22,745 bases of DNA, from the NCBI GenBank assembly GCA_964555675.1, contig CAZKTU010000094.1, forward strand, positions 1 through 22,745, written 5' to 3'. Origin of the DNA: CAIWXH01 sp964555675 (GTDB lineage Bacteria > Chloroflexota > Chloroflexia > Chloroflexales > Chloroflexaceae). The notes beneath the pieces are model-generated. The model ran no database searches and was not told the origin of the DNA. It was given only the letters and a program-made list of their open reading frames with translations. The stretch's first letter is position 1; each line of letters starts with the position of its first letter. A program made the translations under genes and the position numbers. This document shows positions 14,202 through 22,576 of this stretch, piece by piece.

Positions 14202-16835
14202 TCAGGGCCGCGTAGGACCAGCGGCCTGACGTGTTTCGCCGTACGCGAGATCATCACCGGCCTGCAACGCCAGACCAATGGCCTCCTCCAGTGAGAGCAA
14301 GCGGCCGGTAGCCAGCGCGGTATTGAGCCCGGCCTCGCCCAGCGCCGCCCGGCAAGCACGGAGCGTTTCGTCATCGTCAGCCTGCTCAGTGGGCGCGAGC
14401 GTGACGCTCGCGCGCTCGCGGATGGCGGCAGCCGCGCCGAGCAAGGCCGCCCCACGGGCCGGATCCTCCAGTTGGCTGAGAGCCAGGGCGACCTTGGCGA
14501 GCACGGCGGCGCTGTCCACGGCGTTCCCGCGGTCTCGCCAGAGGGTGAGACACTGCCGGTAATGCGTGAGTGCCCCGCTGTGATCGCCCTCCAAGTAGGC
14601 GATATCGCCCAGGAGCACGTGATTGAGGCCGAGACCAAGCTGGTGCCCCAGGGCCCGATAGAGCGCCATGGCTTCTTCGGCCAGCTGACGCGCAGAGACT
14701 GCATCGCCCTGGCGACTGACGATCTCTGCCAGGACGCGCAAGCCGTTTGCTGTGCCTTCGGGATCCTGGCGGTTCCGATTGATCTGCAGACTTTCTTCGG
14801 CGCACACCTGTGCCTGTGCGTAGTCGCCCCCACGCAGATGCAGGCTCGCCAGCATTCCGAGCGAAAACTTGGCGACGGTGGGATCATCGGCGCGTCGCGC
14901 AAGCGACAACGACACCTCGAGGTGGACGCGTGCATCGCTCAGCAGGCCCTGCCGGAGCAGGGCATAACCAAGATTGTTGAGGTTTGGCTGAAGCGCACGT
15001 GGGTCGTTCAGGCGCCACCCAACCTGCACCGCCGTTTCGAGCCAGTGGCGCGCTCGTGGATAGTCACCGAGGCTAATGGCGAGGGTGCCGGTCGCGCGCA
15101 GGGCCATGGATTGCACCTGCAACGAGGCCTGCTCGCGGTAGGCCAACGCTAGCTCCAGCCGCTCAAGGGCCTCGCGTAACAGGCCGAACATGTCGTGGAA
15201 CCGCCACACCCCCGCCGCTATCTCAAGGGCGGATTCGTAGCGCTGGTGGTGCAGTGCCCAATCAAACGCCACGCGCAGGTTATCCAGCTCGGCAGCGACC
15301 CAGGCCCGCCAGCGGGGAGCGTCTGCCCGCACGAGTTCCTCGTTTGCCGCGATTGAGAAGCGCGCATAGTAGCTGCTGTGGCGTTGTTGCGCGGCCTCGT
15401 CCTCGCGATGCAGTGCGAGCTGTTCCAACGCGTAGGCTCGCACTGTCTCCAGCATAGCGAAGCGCGGCTCGCCGCCCGGCCCCTCGCTCTGCAGCAGCAG
15501 GCTCTTATTGGTCAGGGAGGCTACTCCATCGAGCAGGTCGAGCGGCAGCTCGCCATCGGCGAAACAGACTGCCGCAGCGGCCTGAAGCGTGCAGCCGCGC
15601 ACAAACACCCCCAGCCGCCGGAATAACAGCTGCTCCCCCGGCTCCAACAGGTTGTAGCTCCAGTCGATGGTGTTCCGCATGGTCTGCTGGCGCATGGGCA
15701 GGTCACGGGGGCCGCCGGTCAGCAGCTGCAGCCGGTGTTCCATCCGCGTCAGCAGCGCCGCGGGGGAGAAAAACTTGACCCGCGCGGCGGCAAGCTCGAT
15801 CGCCAGGGGTAACCCGTCGAGGCGACGGCAAATCTCCGCAACGATGGAAGCGTCGTCGCTCGTGAGCGTGAAGTCGGCCCTGGCTGCCTGGGCGCGTACG
15901 TTGAACAGCTGCACCGCAGCGTACGCCAGCAACGCAGTCCCGGCAGACGCAGCGGGGGGAGGGACGTCGAAACCTGCTTCGCGGGGTTCTTCACCCGTGC
16001 TGCTCACGGGCAGATCGCCGGGCGGGGGCAGCGCCAGCGGCGGCACCACGACCTCGTGCTCGCCGTACAGGTGTAGCATAGCCCGGCTGGTGACGAGCAG
16101 CTTGAGCCCCGGCGCCGCAGCCAGCAACTCGGCGACCACAGGTGCCGCATCGAGCACCTGCTCGAAGTTGTCCAGCAGCAGCAGCGTCCGCCTGGCGCGC
16201 AAAAAGGCGCCCAGGCTCTCCTCGACCGATCGGCTGGCGCTCTCGGCCACGCCAAGGGTTTGGGCAATCGTCGTGGCGACCAGGTCGGGGGCGCTGATGG
16301 GGGCGAGATTGACGAAGTGGACACCATCGGCGAAGTCGTCGTGCAGCTCAGCGGCGGCCTGGAGAGCGAGCCGGGTCTTTCCGGTGCCGCCGGAACCGCT
16401 CAGCGTGACCAGACGCACGTCGACTCGCCGGAGCAGCGTGACGAGCGCGGCGATCTCGCGTTCGCGACCGATCAGGGGAGTGGGGGGGAATGGGAGGTTG
16501 GAGCGGCGTGCATCCCATGGCTCGGGCGGCGCGGCGAGCGGCGGCGGCCCGAGCGCAGCGAGCGGTGGAGGTGTGAGTGGCGCCGCCGGACCGAGCTGGC
16601 CCACACGGACCTCGGCCCGCGCAGCCTTGAGGAACACCGTTTGCTCCTCAGGCCCGAGCTGCAGCTGCTCGGCCATGCGTGCGGCGAGCTGCTTGGAGGG
16701 CCGGCGCTCGTCGGTTTCGAGCTTGCGAATCGTGCCCAGCGCGCAGCCGACGCGCTCCGCCAGCTCGGCCTGCGTCAAGTCGAGTGCCCTGCGGCGGCGC
16801 TGAAGCCAGAAGCCAAACGATGCGTGCTCGTCCAA
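14202..16835 (-). CDS. XRE-type HTH, NB-ARC ATPase and TPR regulator
   Basis: An 877-aa regulator. Residues about 5-62 form an XRE-like helix-turn-helix (FGFWLQRRRRALDLTQAELA…VGCALGTIRKLETDERRPS). A proline/alanine-rich linker (80-118) leads to an NB-ARC/STAND ATPase starting LIGREREIAAL (121-131), with Walker A GSGGTGKT (147-154) and a Walker B of type LLLLDNFEQV. The remaining half is TPR repeats, ending in the family's ALATGRLLSLEEAIGLAL tail. I choose the TTG at 16835, because AGGAGG lies 5 nt upstream and the protein then begins just before the HTH. The frame is open for 61 further codons upstream, but that part looks non-coding. It is divergent from the methyltransferase, and the spacer has TACAAT at 16932-16937 (minus) as a -10 candidate. 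Ligand and targets are unknown. Confidence 0.88.
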   Translation of the reverse strand: MDEHASFGFWLQRRRRALDLTQAELAERVGCALGTIRKLETDERRPSKQLAARMAEQLQLGPEEQTVFLKAARAEVRVGQLGPAAPLTPPPLAALGPPPLAAPPEPWDARRSNLPFPPTPLIGREREIAALVTLLRRVDVRLVTLSGSGGTGKTRLALQAAAELHDDFADGVHFVNLAPISAPDLVATTIAQTLGVAESASRSVEESLGAFLRARRTLLLLDNFEQVLDAAPVVAELLAAAPGLKLLVTSRAMLHLYGEHEVVVPPLALPPPGDLPVSSTGEEPREAGFDVPPPAASAGTALLAYAAVQLFNVRAQAARADFTLTSDDASIVAEICRRLDGLPLAIELAAARVKFFSPAALLTRMEHRLQLLTGGPRDLPMRQQTMRNTIDWSYNLLEPGEQLLFRRLGVFVRGCTLQAAAAVCFADGELPLDLLDGVASLTNKSLLLQSEGPGGEPRFAMLETVRAYALEQLALHREDEAAQQRHSSYYARFSIAANEELVRADAPRWRAWVAAELDNLRVAFDWALHHQRYESALEIAAGVWRFHDMFGLLREALERLELALAYREQASLQVQSMALRATGTLAISLGDYPRARHWLETAVQVGWRLNDPRALQPNLNNLGYALLRQGLLSDARVHLEVSLSLARRADDPTVAKFSLGMLASLHLRGGDYAQAQVCAEESLQINRNRQDPEGTANGLRVLAEIVSRQGDAVSARQLAEEAMALYRALGHQLGLGLNHVLLGDIAYLEGDHSGALTHYRQCLTLWRDRGNAVDSAAVLAKVALALSQLEDPARGAALLGAAAAIRERASVTLAPTEQADDDETLRACRAALGEAGLNTALATGRLLSLEEAIGLALQAGDDLAYGETRQAAGPTRP

Positions 16836-16931
16836 TCCTGCCTCCTGCCCCTTGCCGGCAACGGATGCCTCCAGCTCGAGCAGCGACACTGCAGCCGGGT
16901 GCGACGGGTTGGGGTACAAGCTGGGGTAGCT

Positions 16932-16937
16932 ATTGTA
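16932..16937 (-). promoter_or_regulatory. Candidate -10 of the XRE/NB-ARC regulator gene
   Basis: TACAAT on the minus strand, about 97 nt before the chosen TTG start at 16835. It is identical to the hexamer before the BTAD regulator. No clear -35 is seen. Confidence 0.3.
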
Positions 16938-17032
16938 GCACTCACTCCCCCCACCGGTGACCCGTCGCATGGTGTACTGCACACACGCCGCCTGGCGTAG
17001 ACGAACCCTGTTACGCACATAGGAGAATGCTT

Positions 17033-17854
17033 GTGACTACCACCCAACTGATCGCTGACCTGGCCGCCGTGAAGAGCCGTCAGCAGGCCGCCTGGTCGTC
17101 GGGCGACTATGCCGTGATCGGCACGACCCTTCAGCTCACCGGCGAGCTGCTGTGCGAGGCCGTCGACCTGCGAGCCGGCCAGCGTGTGCTCGACGTGGCG
17201 GCCGGCAACGGCAACGCCACCCTCGCCGCCGCTCGCCGCTGGGCCGAAGTGACTTCGACCGACTACGTTCCCGCCCTGCTCGAACGGGGGCGCGAGCGCG
17301 CCCAGGCCGAGCGCCTGCCGGTGACCTTCCACGAGGCCGATGCCGAGCAGCTGCCGTTTGCCGACGCCGAGTACGACGTGGTGCTGTCGGTCTTCGGCGT
17401 GATGTTCACCGCCGACCACCCCCGCGCGGCGCAAGAGTTACTGCGCGTGTGCCGGCCCGGCGGCACGATCGGCCTGGCAAACTGGACTCCGGAGGGCTTC
17501 ATCGGCAACGTCTTCCGCACGCTCGGCACCTACATCCCGCCGGCTCCCGGCGTGAAGTCCCCGGCGCTCTGGGGCAGCGAGCCGTACCTGCGCGAGCTGT
17601 GGGGCGACGGTATCGCCAAGCTGACTACGACGAGGCGCCACTTCGTGTTCCGCTACCGCTCGGCCGAGCATTTCCTCCACGTGTTCCGCACCTACTACGG
17701 GCCGGTGCTCAAAGCCTTCGCAGCGCTCGACGAGACGGGCCAGGCCGGCCTGACTCGCGACCTGACCGAGCTGATGGCGCGCTTCAACCGCGGCGGGAGT
17801 GGCACGCTCGTCGTGCCTGGCGAGTATCTCGAAGTGGTCGCCACACGGCCCTAG
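17033..17854 (+). CDS. Class I SAM-dependent methyltransferase
   Basis: A 273-aa Rossmann-fold methyltransferase of the UbiE/Methyltransf_11 type. SAM-binding motif I is VLDVAAGNGNATL (residues 52-64), followed by the acidic strand end TSTDYVPALLERG, motif DAEQLPFADAEYDVVLSVFGVMF and post-motif LLRVCRPGGTIGLANWTPEGFIG. The last phrase is typical of a common actinobacterial/Chloroflexota subgroup with unknown acceptor. It is cytoplasmic. An ATG at 17027 lies only 1 nt after AGGAG, too close for a start; the GTG at 17033 is 7 nt from it and is preferred. The next gene begins 41 bp after its stop, so the two may share a transcript. It is divergent from the XRE regulator, a likely but unproven controller. 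Confidence 0.88.
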   Translation: MTTTQLIADLAAVKSRQQAAWSSGDYAVIGTTLQLTGELLCEAVDLRAGQRVLDVAAGNGNATLAAARRWAEVTSTDYVPALLERGRERAQAERLPVTFHEADAEQLPFADAEYDVVLSVFGVMFTADHPRAAQELLRVCRPGGTIGLANWTPEGFIGNVFRTLGTYIPPAPGVKSPALWGSEPYLRELWGDGIAKLTTTRRHFVFRYRSAEHFLHVFRTYYGPVLKAFAALDETGQAGLTRDLTELMARFNRGGSGTLVVPGEYLEVVATRP

Positions 17855-17895
17855 CCCGCCCTGGCAATAAGCATAGCTACGACAAGGAGCTTTCA

Positions 17896-19173
17896 ATGAC
17901 TATCAAGCGGTTATTCACCATGCTCGTCACGCTGATGACGCTGGCGATGCTGGCCCTTGCCACCTATCCGGTCGGCGCGCAGGAGACCACGCCCGCGAGC
18001 GCCGGCGCTGTCGTCGGCTGGAACGGCATCGCCCGGCGCACGGCGATCCAGGTCGCCGGGCAGAGCACGGCCCACGCTATGACCTCGATCGCCTTTGTGC
18101 AGGCCGCCGTCTACGATGCGGTGGTCGCGATCGAGGGCGGCTACAGACCGTACCAGGTGCGCCTGGCGCGGGTGCCCGAAGCCTCGGTCGACGCCGCCGT
18201 CGCCACTGCCGCCCACCACGTGCTGGTGCACTACTTCCCGGCGCAGCGGGCGGAGCTCGACGCCGACTACGCCGCCGCGCTTGCCACCGTGCCCGATAGC
18301 ACCGCGAAGACGGTCGGCATCGCTGTGGGGCAGGCGTCGGCCGCCGGCCTGATCGCGCGGCGCCAGGGTGACGGGCTGGAGGCCGACACCGGCTTTACGA
18401 TGCCTGCGCCTGCGCCGGGGGTCTGGCAGCTGCCCGAGGGCCAGAAGCCTATGACCCCCTGGGCCGCGCAGTTGCGCCCCTTCCTGCTGCGCAGCCCAGA
18501 TCAGTTCCGGCCGAATGCGCCTCTGGCGTTTTTCCGAAGGGCCTGGGTCGAGGATTACAACGAGGTCAAGCTGCTCGGTCGCGCCGACAGCCTGGTGCGT
18601 ACCGCCGAGCAGACCGACATCGCGCGGTTCTGGACCACCAACCCGGTTGTGCAGTACAACGCCGCCTTCGAGCAGATCGTGATCGATCGCGGGCTCAGCG
18701 CCGTCCAGGCGGCGCGGCTGTTCGCGATGGGCAACCTGGTCGGCGCCGACGCCCTGATCGCCTGCTTCGACGCCAAGTACACCTACCTGTTCTGGAGGCC
18801 GCAGTTCGCCATCCCGGCGGGCGAGAGCGACGGCAACCCCGCGACGGAGGGGGATCCGACCTGGAAGCCGCTGCTCGGCGCGCCGCCGCATCCCGAGTAT
18901 CCCTCCGGGCACGGCTGCCTGACGGGCGCCGAGGCAGAAGTGTTCGCCGCCTTCTTTGGCACGAAGCAGATCGAGATCGACCTGTCAAGCAGCGCGCCGG
19001 ACGTGCAGCAGCGGCAGCGCCACTACGCACACGTGGACGACCTGACGCATGAGGTGATGAACGCGCGGGTGTGGGGCGGCATCCACTTCCGCCACGCGAC
19101 CGTCAAGGGGATCGAGGTTGGGCGCAAGGTGGCCCACTGGACGCTCAAGCGCTCCTTCCAGGTGGAGAACTGA
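17896..19173 (+). CDS. Secreted vanadium-haloperoxidase/PAP2-superfamily protein
   Basis: A 425-aa protein with a signal peptide (hydrophobic residues 6-23, cleavage near GA-QE at 28/29). The C-terminal half carries the PAP2/vanadium-haloperoxidase signature: KYTYLFWRP (294-302; Lys and Arg as oxyanion ligands), HPEYPSGHG (332-340; catalytic-type His 339) and WGGIHFRHATVKG (393-405). Length and layout fit the vanadium-dependent haloperoxidase-related group rather than short lipid phosphatases. The exact residue corresponding to the vanadate-binding histidine is not certain, so the activity could be phosphatase or halide peroxidation outside the membrane. The ATG at 17896 has AAGGAG 7 nt upstream. 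It follows the methyltransferase by 41 bp, and a strong stem-loop follows the gene. Confidence 0.85.
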   Translation: MTIKRLFTMLVTLMTLAMLALATYPVGAQETTPASAGAVVGWNGIARRTAIQVAGQSTAHAMTSIAFVQAAVYDAVVAIEGGYRPYQVRLARVPEASVDAAVATAAHHVLVHYFPAQRAELDADYAAALATVPDSTAKTVGIAVGQASAAGLIARRQGDGLEADTGFTMPAPAPGVWQLPEGQKPMTPWAAQLRPFLLRSPDQFRPNAPLAFFRRAWVEDYNEVKLLGRADSLVRTAEQTDIARFWTTNPVVQYNAAFEQIVIDRGLSAVQAARLFAMGNLVGADALIACFDAKYTYLFWRPQFAIPAGESDGNPATEGDPTWKPLLGAPPHPEYPSGHGCLTGAEAEVFAAFFGTKQIEIDLSSSAPDVQQRQRHYAHVDDLTHEVMNARVWGGIHFRHATVKGIEVGRKVAHWTLKRSFQVEN

Positions 19174-19184
19174 CGCGAGGGGAA

Positions 19185-19209
19185 GCGTGGGGAGCCATGC
19201 TCCCCACGC
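19185..19209 (+). terminator. Stem-loop after the haloperoxidase-like gene
   Basis: A perfect 11-bp stem (GCGTGGGGAGC and its complement) with a 3-nt loop begins 12 nt after the stop codon. A short T-run (GTGTTTT) lies about 15 nt beyond it. A probable terminator. Confidence 0.6.
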
Positions 19210-19235
19210 CCTGCCAAACACTGTGTTTTCGATCA

Positions 19236-19634
19236 CGCCAGAGGGAGCTGTGCGACCGGGTGGCGATCATCGACGAGGGGCGGCTGCTGGCAGGCGCCGT
19301 CGCCCTGGCGGGTGCCCTGGCCTTCGTGCTGCTCGGCCAGGCCATCGCCGCGCTCGCCCCCAGCGCGGGCGCGGCCTTCGCGGTGGGCAATGTGGTCTAC
19401 TTCCCGCTGATGTTCATCTCGAACCTGTTCCTGCCCACCGAGATGCTCCCCGGCTGGCTGGTGGAGGCGGCGCGCTTCACCCCGGCCTTCATGCTGGTGG
19501 ACCTCGTCCGCCCGGCGCTGACGGGTGCAGGCGCGGTGCAGGCCGCCGCCCTCAATCTCGCCGGCCTCGCACTCTTCGGGCTGCTCGGGCTGCTCATCGC
19601 CGCCCGCTGGTTTCGCTGGGAGCCGTGGCGATAA
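19236..19634 (+). pseudogene. Fused remnant of an ABC-2 exporter (ATPase end joined to permease end)
   Basis: The open frame begins in the C-terminal part of an ABC ATPase (ELCDRVAIIDEGRLLAG, the conserved region after the H-loop). It then runs in frame, at about 19290-19300, into the last third of an ABC-2 permease: FVLLGQAIAALAPSAGAAFA, YFPLMFISNLFLPTEMLPGW and a final membrane helix ending RWFRWEPWR. Intact proteins would be about 300 and 250 residues; about 132 codons remain in total. Walker A, the signature motif and Walker B are absent, so it cannot power transport. No ribosome-binding site or plausible start precedes the ATPase part. A single deletion of about 1.3 kb from an ATPase-permease operon would explain it (inference). 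Confidence 0.7.
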
Positions 19635-19647
19635 GGTATGATAGCGG

Positions 19648-19975
19648 ATGCCGCTGATCTGGACACTCATCTACTACGTCTCGATCGCGATCAGACGGGG
19701 GCGAGAGCATCGTGCAGCCGAGCGTGGCGATGCGCCTGATCTCCGAGTTCAGCCGGGGCGGCGCGCAGCAGCAGCTGGAGGGCGAGCCGCTCAGCGAGCG
19801 GGAGCGGGAGATCCTGCGGCTGATTGGCGACGGACGGAGCAACCGCGAGATCGGGCAGGAGCTCGCCCTGGCCGAGGGCACGGTGAAGAACTACGTCTCG
19901 ACCATCCTCGACAAGCTCCACGCCAACAACCGCGCCCACGCCGCTCGCCTCGCCCGTGAGCAGGGCTTGATCTGA
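19648..19975 (+). pseudogene. Remnant of a histidine kinase-response regulator pair
   Basis: An ATG at 19648, 13 bp after the permease stop, opens a short kinase-like N-terminus (MPLIWTLIYYVSIAIR, one membrane segment). Within about 20 codons another frame takes over, with the second half of a NarL/LuxR response regulator: GESIVQPSVAMRLI, then the HTH LSEREREILRLIGDGRSNRE and VKNYVSTILDKLHANNR. The kinase core and the receiver domain with its phospho-acceptor aspartate are missing. The order ATPase, permease, kinase, regulator is a common operon type, and here it seems collapsed by two deletions. The HTH part could still be made from the GTG at 19712, but no good ribosome-binding site supports this. 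Confidence 0.65.
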
Positions 19976-20303
19976 GCCGCGAGCCTGAATGACGATGCCG
20001 TGCGCGCTATCCGCTGGTCGTGAACCTGAGCTGGCGACTGCTGGCGGTACGGTGCTCGCTCTTGATCCGCTCCCACACGGTCTATCACACTACCCATGCC
20101 CTTTGGATATGGTGCCGTCGGCGTCAAGGGCGGTGATCACGTGCGGGCGGGATCAGGTGAAGCAAGAGACTTTCCTTCTTCGTCCAGCGGAGCGCTATGG
20201 CTCGGCCCGCTGGACGGCGTAGCGAGCGGTGGGATCCAACATCTCCCAGGGCATAGGGGGCTGAATGTGGTGGCCGCTCGGGTCGATACCGATGGCCCTG
20301 CCC
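19976..20303. other. 328-bp spacer, possible C-terminal peptide remnant on minus strand
   Basis: No intact gene is seen. On the minus strand, about 20305-20195 reads as GRAIGIDPSGHHIQPPMPWE followed by MLDPTARYAVQRAEP and a TAG stop. It has coding-like composition but no start codon or ribosome-binding site. It lies just past the cupin remnant in a different frame and may be the end of another deleted gene. The family is not recognised. Confidence 0.3.
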
Positions 20304-20579
20304 TCACGCGCCGTAGCGCGCCAGCAACTCGGCCTCCATCCCCAAGCGCCGCGCGAGGCGCGCCAGCACGCCGAAGAGCGGGTTCATCGCCGCGATCGGA
20401 CCGACCAGCCGCATGTCGCTCATCTGGGAGAGCAGCGCCAGGTGTAGGATGTTCTTTGGCACGCCTGCCGCGTTGGTCAGGCCGTCCGCCGCGAGCCCGT
20501 AGCCCACCCGCAGGGTCTGCTCGAAGCCGGCGTGGCCTGGCCGCGGGATATAGATCTCACGCGCTGCCACGGCAGTCAT
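20304..20579 (-). pseudogene. Cupin-type protein remnant lacking its barrel
   Basis: A 91-codon frame with a strong start: ATG at 20579, AAAGGAGA 6 nt upstream and TATACT (20616-20621) as -10. After only about 15 residues (MTAVAAREIYIPRPG) it joins HAGFEQTLRVGYGLAADGLT, then GVPKNILHLALLSQMSDM. This second part resembles the helical C-terminal tail of cupin-domain proteins (…GFE…G.T…G.P.N.LHLALL…). The two-histidine metal-binding barrel that should lie between is absent. It may still be translated as a small protein, but cupin function is lost. The assignment of the tail is from pattern memory and moderately sure. Confidence 0.5.
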
Positions 20580-20615
20580 TGAAGTCTCCTTTGGTCTGGA
20601 TGAGCTCCCACCGAG

Positions 20616-20621
20616 AGTATA
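20616..20621 (-). promoter_or_regulatory. Candidate -10 upstream of the cupin remnant
   Basis: TATACT on the minus strand, about 37 nt before the ATG at 20579 and upstream of a strong ribosome-binding site. There is no clear -35. The working promoter and ribosome-binding site in front of a gutted gene suggest recent loss. Confidence 0.4.
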
Positions 20622-20720
20622 GGACGGCAGCCCCGATCCACCGTGGCCCGTACGGGCCATTACGCCGGCGTGGGGAGGGCCACGCGTTAGCTGCGCGGCT
20701 GGGGGTAGTGGGGCAGCGGG

Positions 20721-22481
20721 CTAGATCAGATCGAGCTCGCGCGCGCGGGCGACCGCCTCGGTGCGTGTTGCGGCGCCCAGCTTGCTGAGGATGTTGGCGA
20801 CGTGCCGCTTCGCCGTGTGCGGGCTGATGATCAGGCGCTCGGCGATCAGGCTGTTGCTGGCGCCGGCCGCCATCAGGTGCAGCACCTCGCGCTCCCGCTC
20901 GCTTAGCAGCTCGGGGCCGTGGCCCAGGTCGGTGCCCGCTGGTGAGGGCGACCCGGCCGGCTCCAGGAGCTGGAGCACCCGCTGCGCGAAGGCAGGGTGG
21001 CGGCCACGCTCGAGCGCCAGCCGCATCAGGGTGGCGGTGAGTGGCCCCTCCCAGAGCAGGCGGCCGGGCGTGTCCGCCTCCTCGTGCTGGGCCAGGAGCG
21101 GCTCCAGCAGCGCCAGCGCCTCATCGGCGCGCCCCCCCTTCAGCACCGTGTATGCCAGGAGCAGATGGGCGTGGCTGAAGATGACGGAGTGCGGTTGACG
21201 CTCCTGGATCGTCGCCGCGGCGCGCAGCACCCCTTCGGCGTCGCGGTAGCGGCGCTCGGCGAGCGCCAACAGGCCGTCGAGCAGCGGCGGCACGCTGGCC
21301 ACGAAGAGCGGCTCGCCGTAGGCCCGCAGCTGGGCGGCGATCTGGGCGGCGAGCTCGCGCACCTCCTCGTAGCGGCCCTGCAGCCAGCGCACCCGGGCGC
21401 GCCAGTAGAGGTAAGGCACCCGCTGGATCACGACCGCCTGCGGGATGCGGTCGATCCAGACAAACAGCTGCTCCAGGGCGGCGTCCGCGGCGCCCATCTC
21501 GCCCCGGAGCGCATAGCAGGCGGGCGGGATGCCGCCGACCATGATCGCCTGCCACTCCGGGACGCCAAGCTCGGCGCCCAGCCGATACAGCTCGGCGCAC
21601 CGCTGGAGCGCGGCCTCCCAGCGGCCGCGCTCCAGGTGGAGGTAGATCTGCACGGTGAGCAGGTGCAGGCGCAGCGGGCCGGCCTCTAGGGCCCCGTCCT
21701 GCCCCTCCAGCAGGCGCTCCAGCCGCTCGAAGCGCGGCAGCGCGCTGGGCAGCGGCATGAGCGGCCCCGGCATATAGCGCTGTAGCCCGAGGAGCAGGCG
21801 CTGACGAAGCAGGGGCTCGTGCTCCGCCTCCACCAGCGTGAGTGCCTGGTCCAGGTCCTTAAGCACGACCCGCCACAGGCCGGACTGGAGCAGATCGAGG
21901 CTGCGGACCGCGAGCAGCTGCACGTGCAGCTCGGGTGCCAGGGACAGGCTGAGGGCCTGTGCAGCGTACTCCCGCGCTGCGACCGTGTCCCCAATCTGGT
22001 TCGCGGCGAGAGCCAGCCGCGCGAGGGCCTCAGCTCGTCCCGCCGGATCGCCGCGCTCCGTGAAGCCCAGCAGCGCCCGCTGGAGCAGGCCCTTGGCCTG
22101 CTCCAGCTGGTACAGCTCCCAGGCGCAGATGCCGCCGAGAAGCAGCAGCTGCGGGTCGCGCTCGCGCAGCTCTGCCGGCAGTGCGACGATCCAGCGCTGC
22201 AGCAGACCGAAGGCCCCGGCTTGCACGAGCGTATCGCCGACCTGGCCGATGGTCTCGGCGGCCTCATGCCAGAGCTCGCCGGCGAGGAATAGGTGGATGC
22301 GGCGCAGGGGATCGGGCTCAACGGCGGCGGCGCGCCGGCACAGCCGGGCCGGCCAGTCGGGCAGCTCGCGCCGCAGGCGGTCGTGCAGGAACTCGCGGAA
22401 CAGGTCGTGGTAGCGGTAGACCGCCGGCGCTGGTCGCAGACGCTCGGCGAGTGGCGCGGGGTAGCTGGGGGCGCAGGTCAT
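20721..22481 (-). CDS. MalT-like LuxR regulator lacking its N-terminal ATPase
   Basis: A 586-aa protein. It begins, after about 18 residues, at the winged-helix end of the STAND module (VYRYHDLFREFLHDRLRREL, residues 21-40), continues through a long array of TPR-like helices, and ends in a LuxR HTH (LLSEREREVLHLMAAGASNS, then HTAKRHVANILSKLGAATRT). Full-length MalT-type regulators have about 850-930 residues with an N-terminal P-loop ATPase of about 300 residues. No Walker A or B is present here. The ATG at 22481 is the only reasonable start; its Shine-Dalgarno (AGGA, about 9 nt away) is weak. The open frame upstream to 22649 looks non-coding. It is either a truncated, non-switching regulator or a pseudogene with an intact remaining frame. 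Confidence 0.75.
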   Translation of the reverse strand: MTCAPSYPAPLAERLRPAPAVYRYHDLFREFLHDRLRRELPDWPARLCRRAAAVEPDPLRRIHLFLAGELWHEAAETIGQVGDTLVQAGAFGLLQRWIVALPAELRERDPQLLLLGGICAWELYQLEQAKGLLQRALLGFTERGDPAGRAEALARLALAANQIGDTVAAREYAAQALSLSLAPELHVQLLAVRSLDLLQSGLWRVVLKDLDQALTLVEAEHEPLLRQRLLLGLQRYMPGPLMPLPSALPRFERLERLLEGQDGALEAGPLRLHLLTVQIYLHLERGRWEAALQRCAELYRLGAELGVPEWQAIMVGGIPPACYALRGEMGAADAALEQLFVWIDRIPQAVVIQRVPYLYWRARVRWLQGRYEEVRELAAQIAAQLRAYGEPLFVASVPPLLDGLLALAERRYRDAEGVLRAAATIQERQPHSVIFSHAHLLLAYTVLKGGRADEALALLEPLLAQHEEADTPGRLLWEGPLTATLMRLALERGRHPAFAQRVLQLLEPAGSPSPAGTDLGHGPELLSEREREVLHLMAAGASNSLIAERLIISPHTAKRHVANILSKLGAATRTEAVARARELDLI

Positions 22482-22576
22482 GGAAGCGGATCCTGGGCAG
22501 CTCAGCTCGTCTTCACCGTTTGCAGCACAAACTCGCGCCGCTCGCCGCGCTTCGGTCGCGCGCTTGGCAATCTTGA

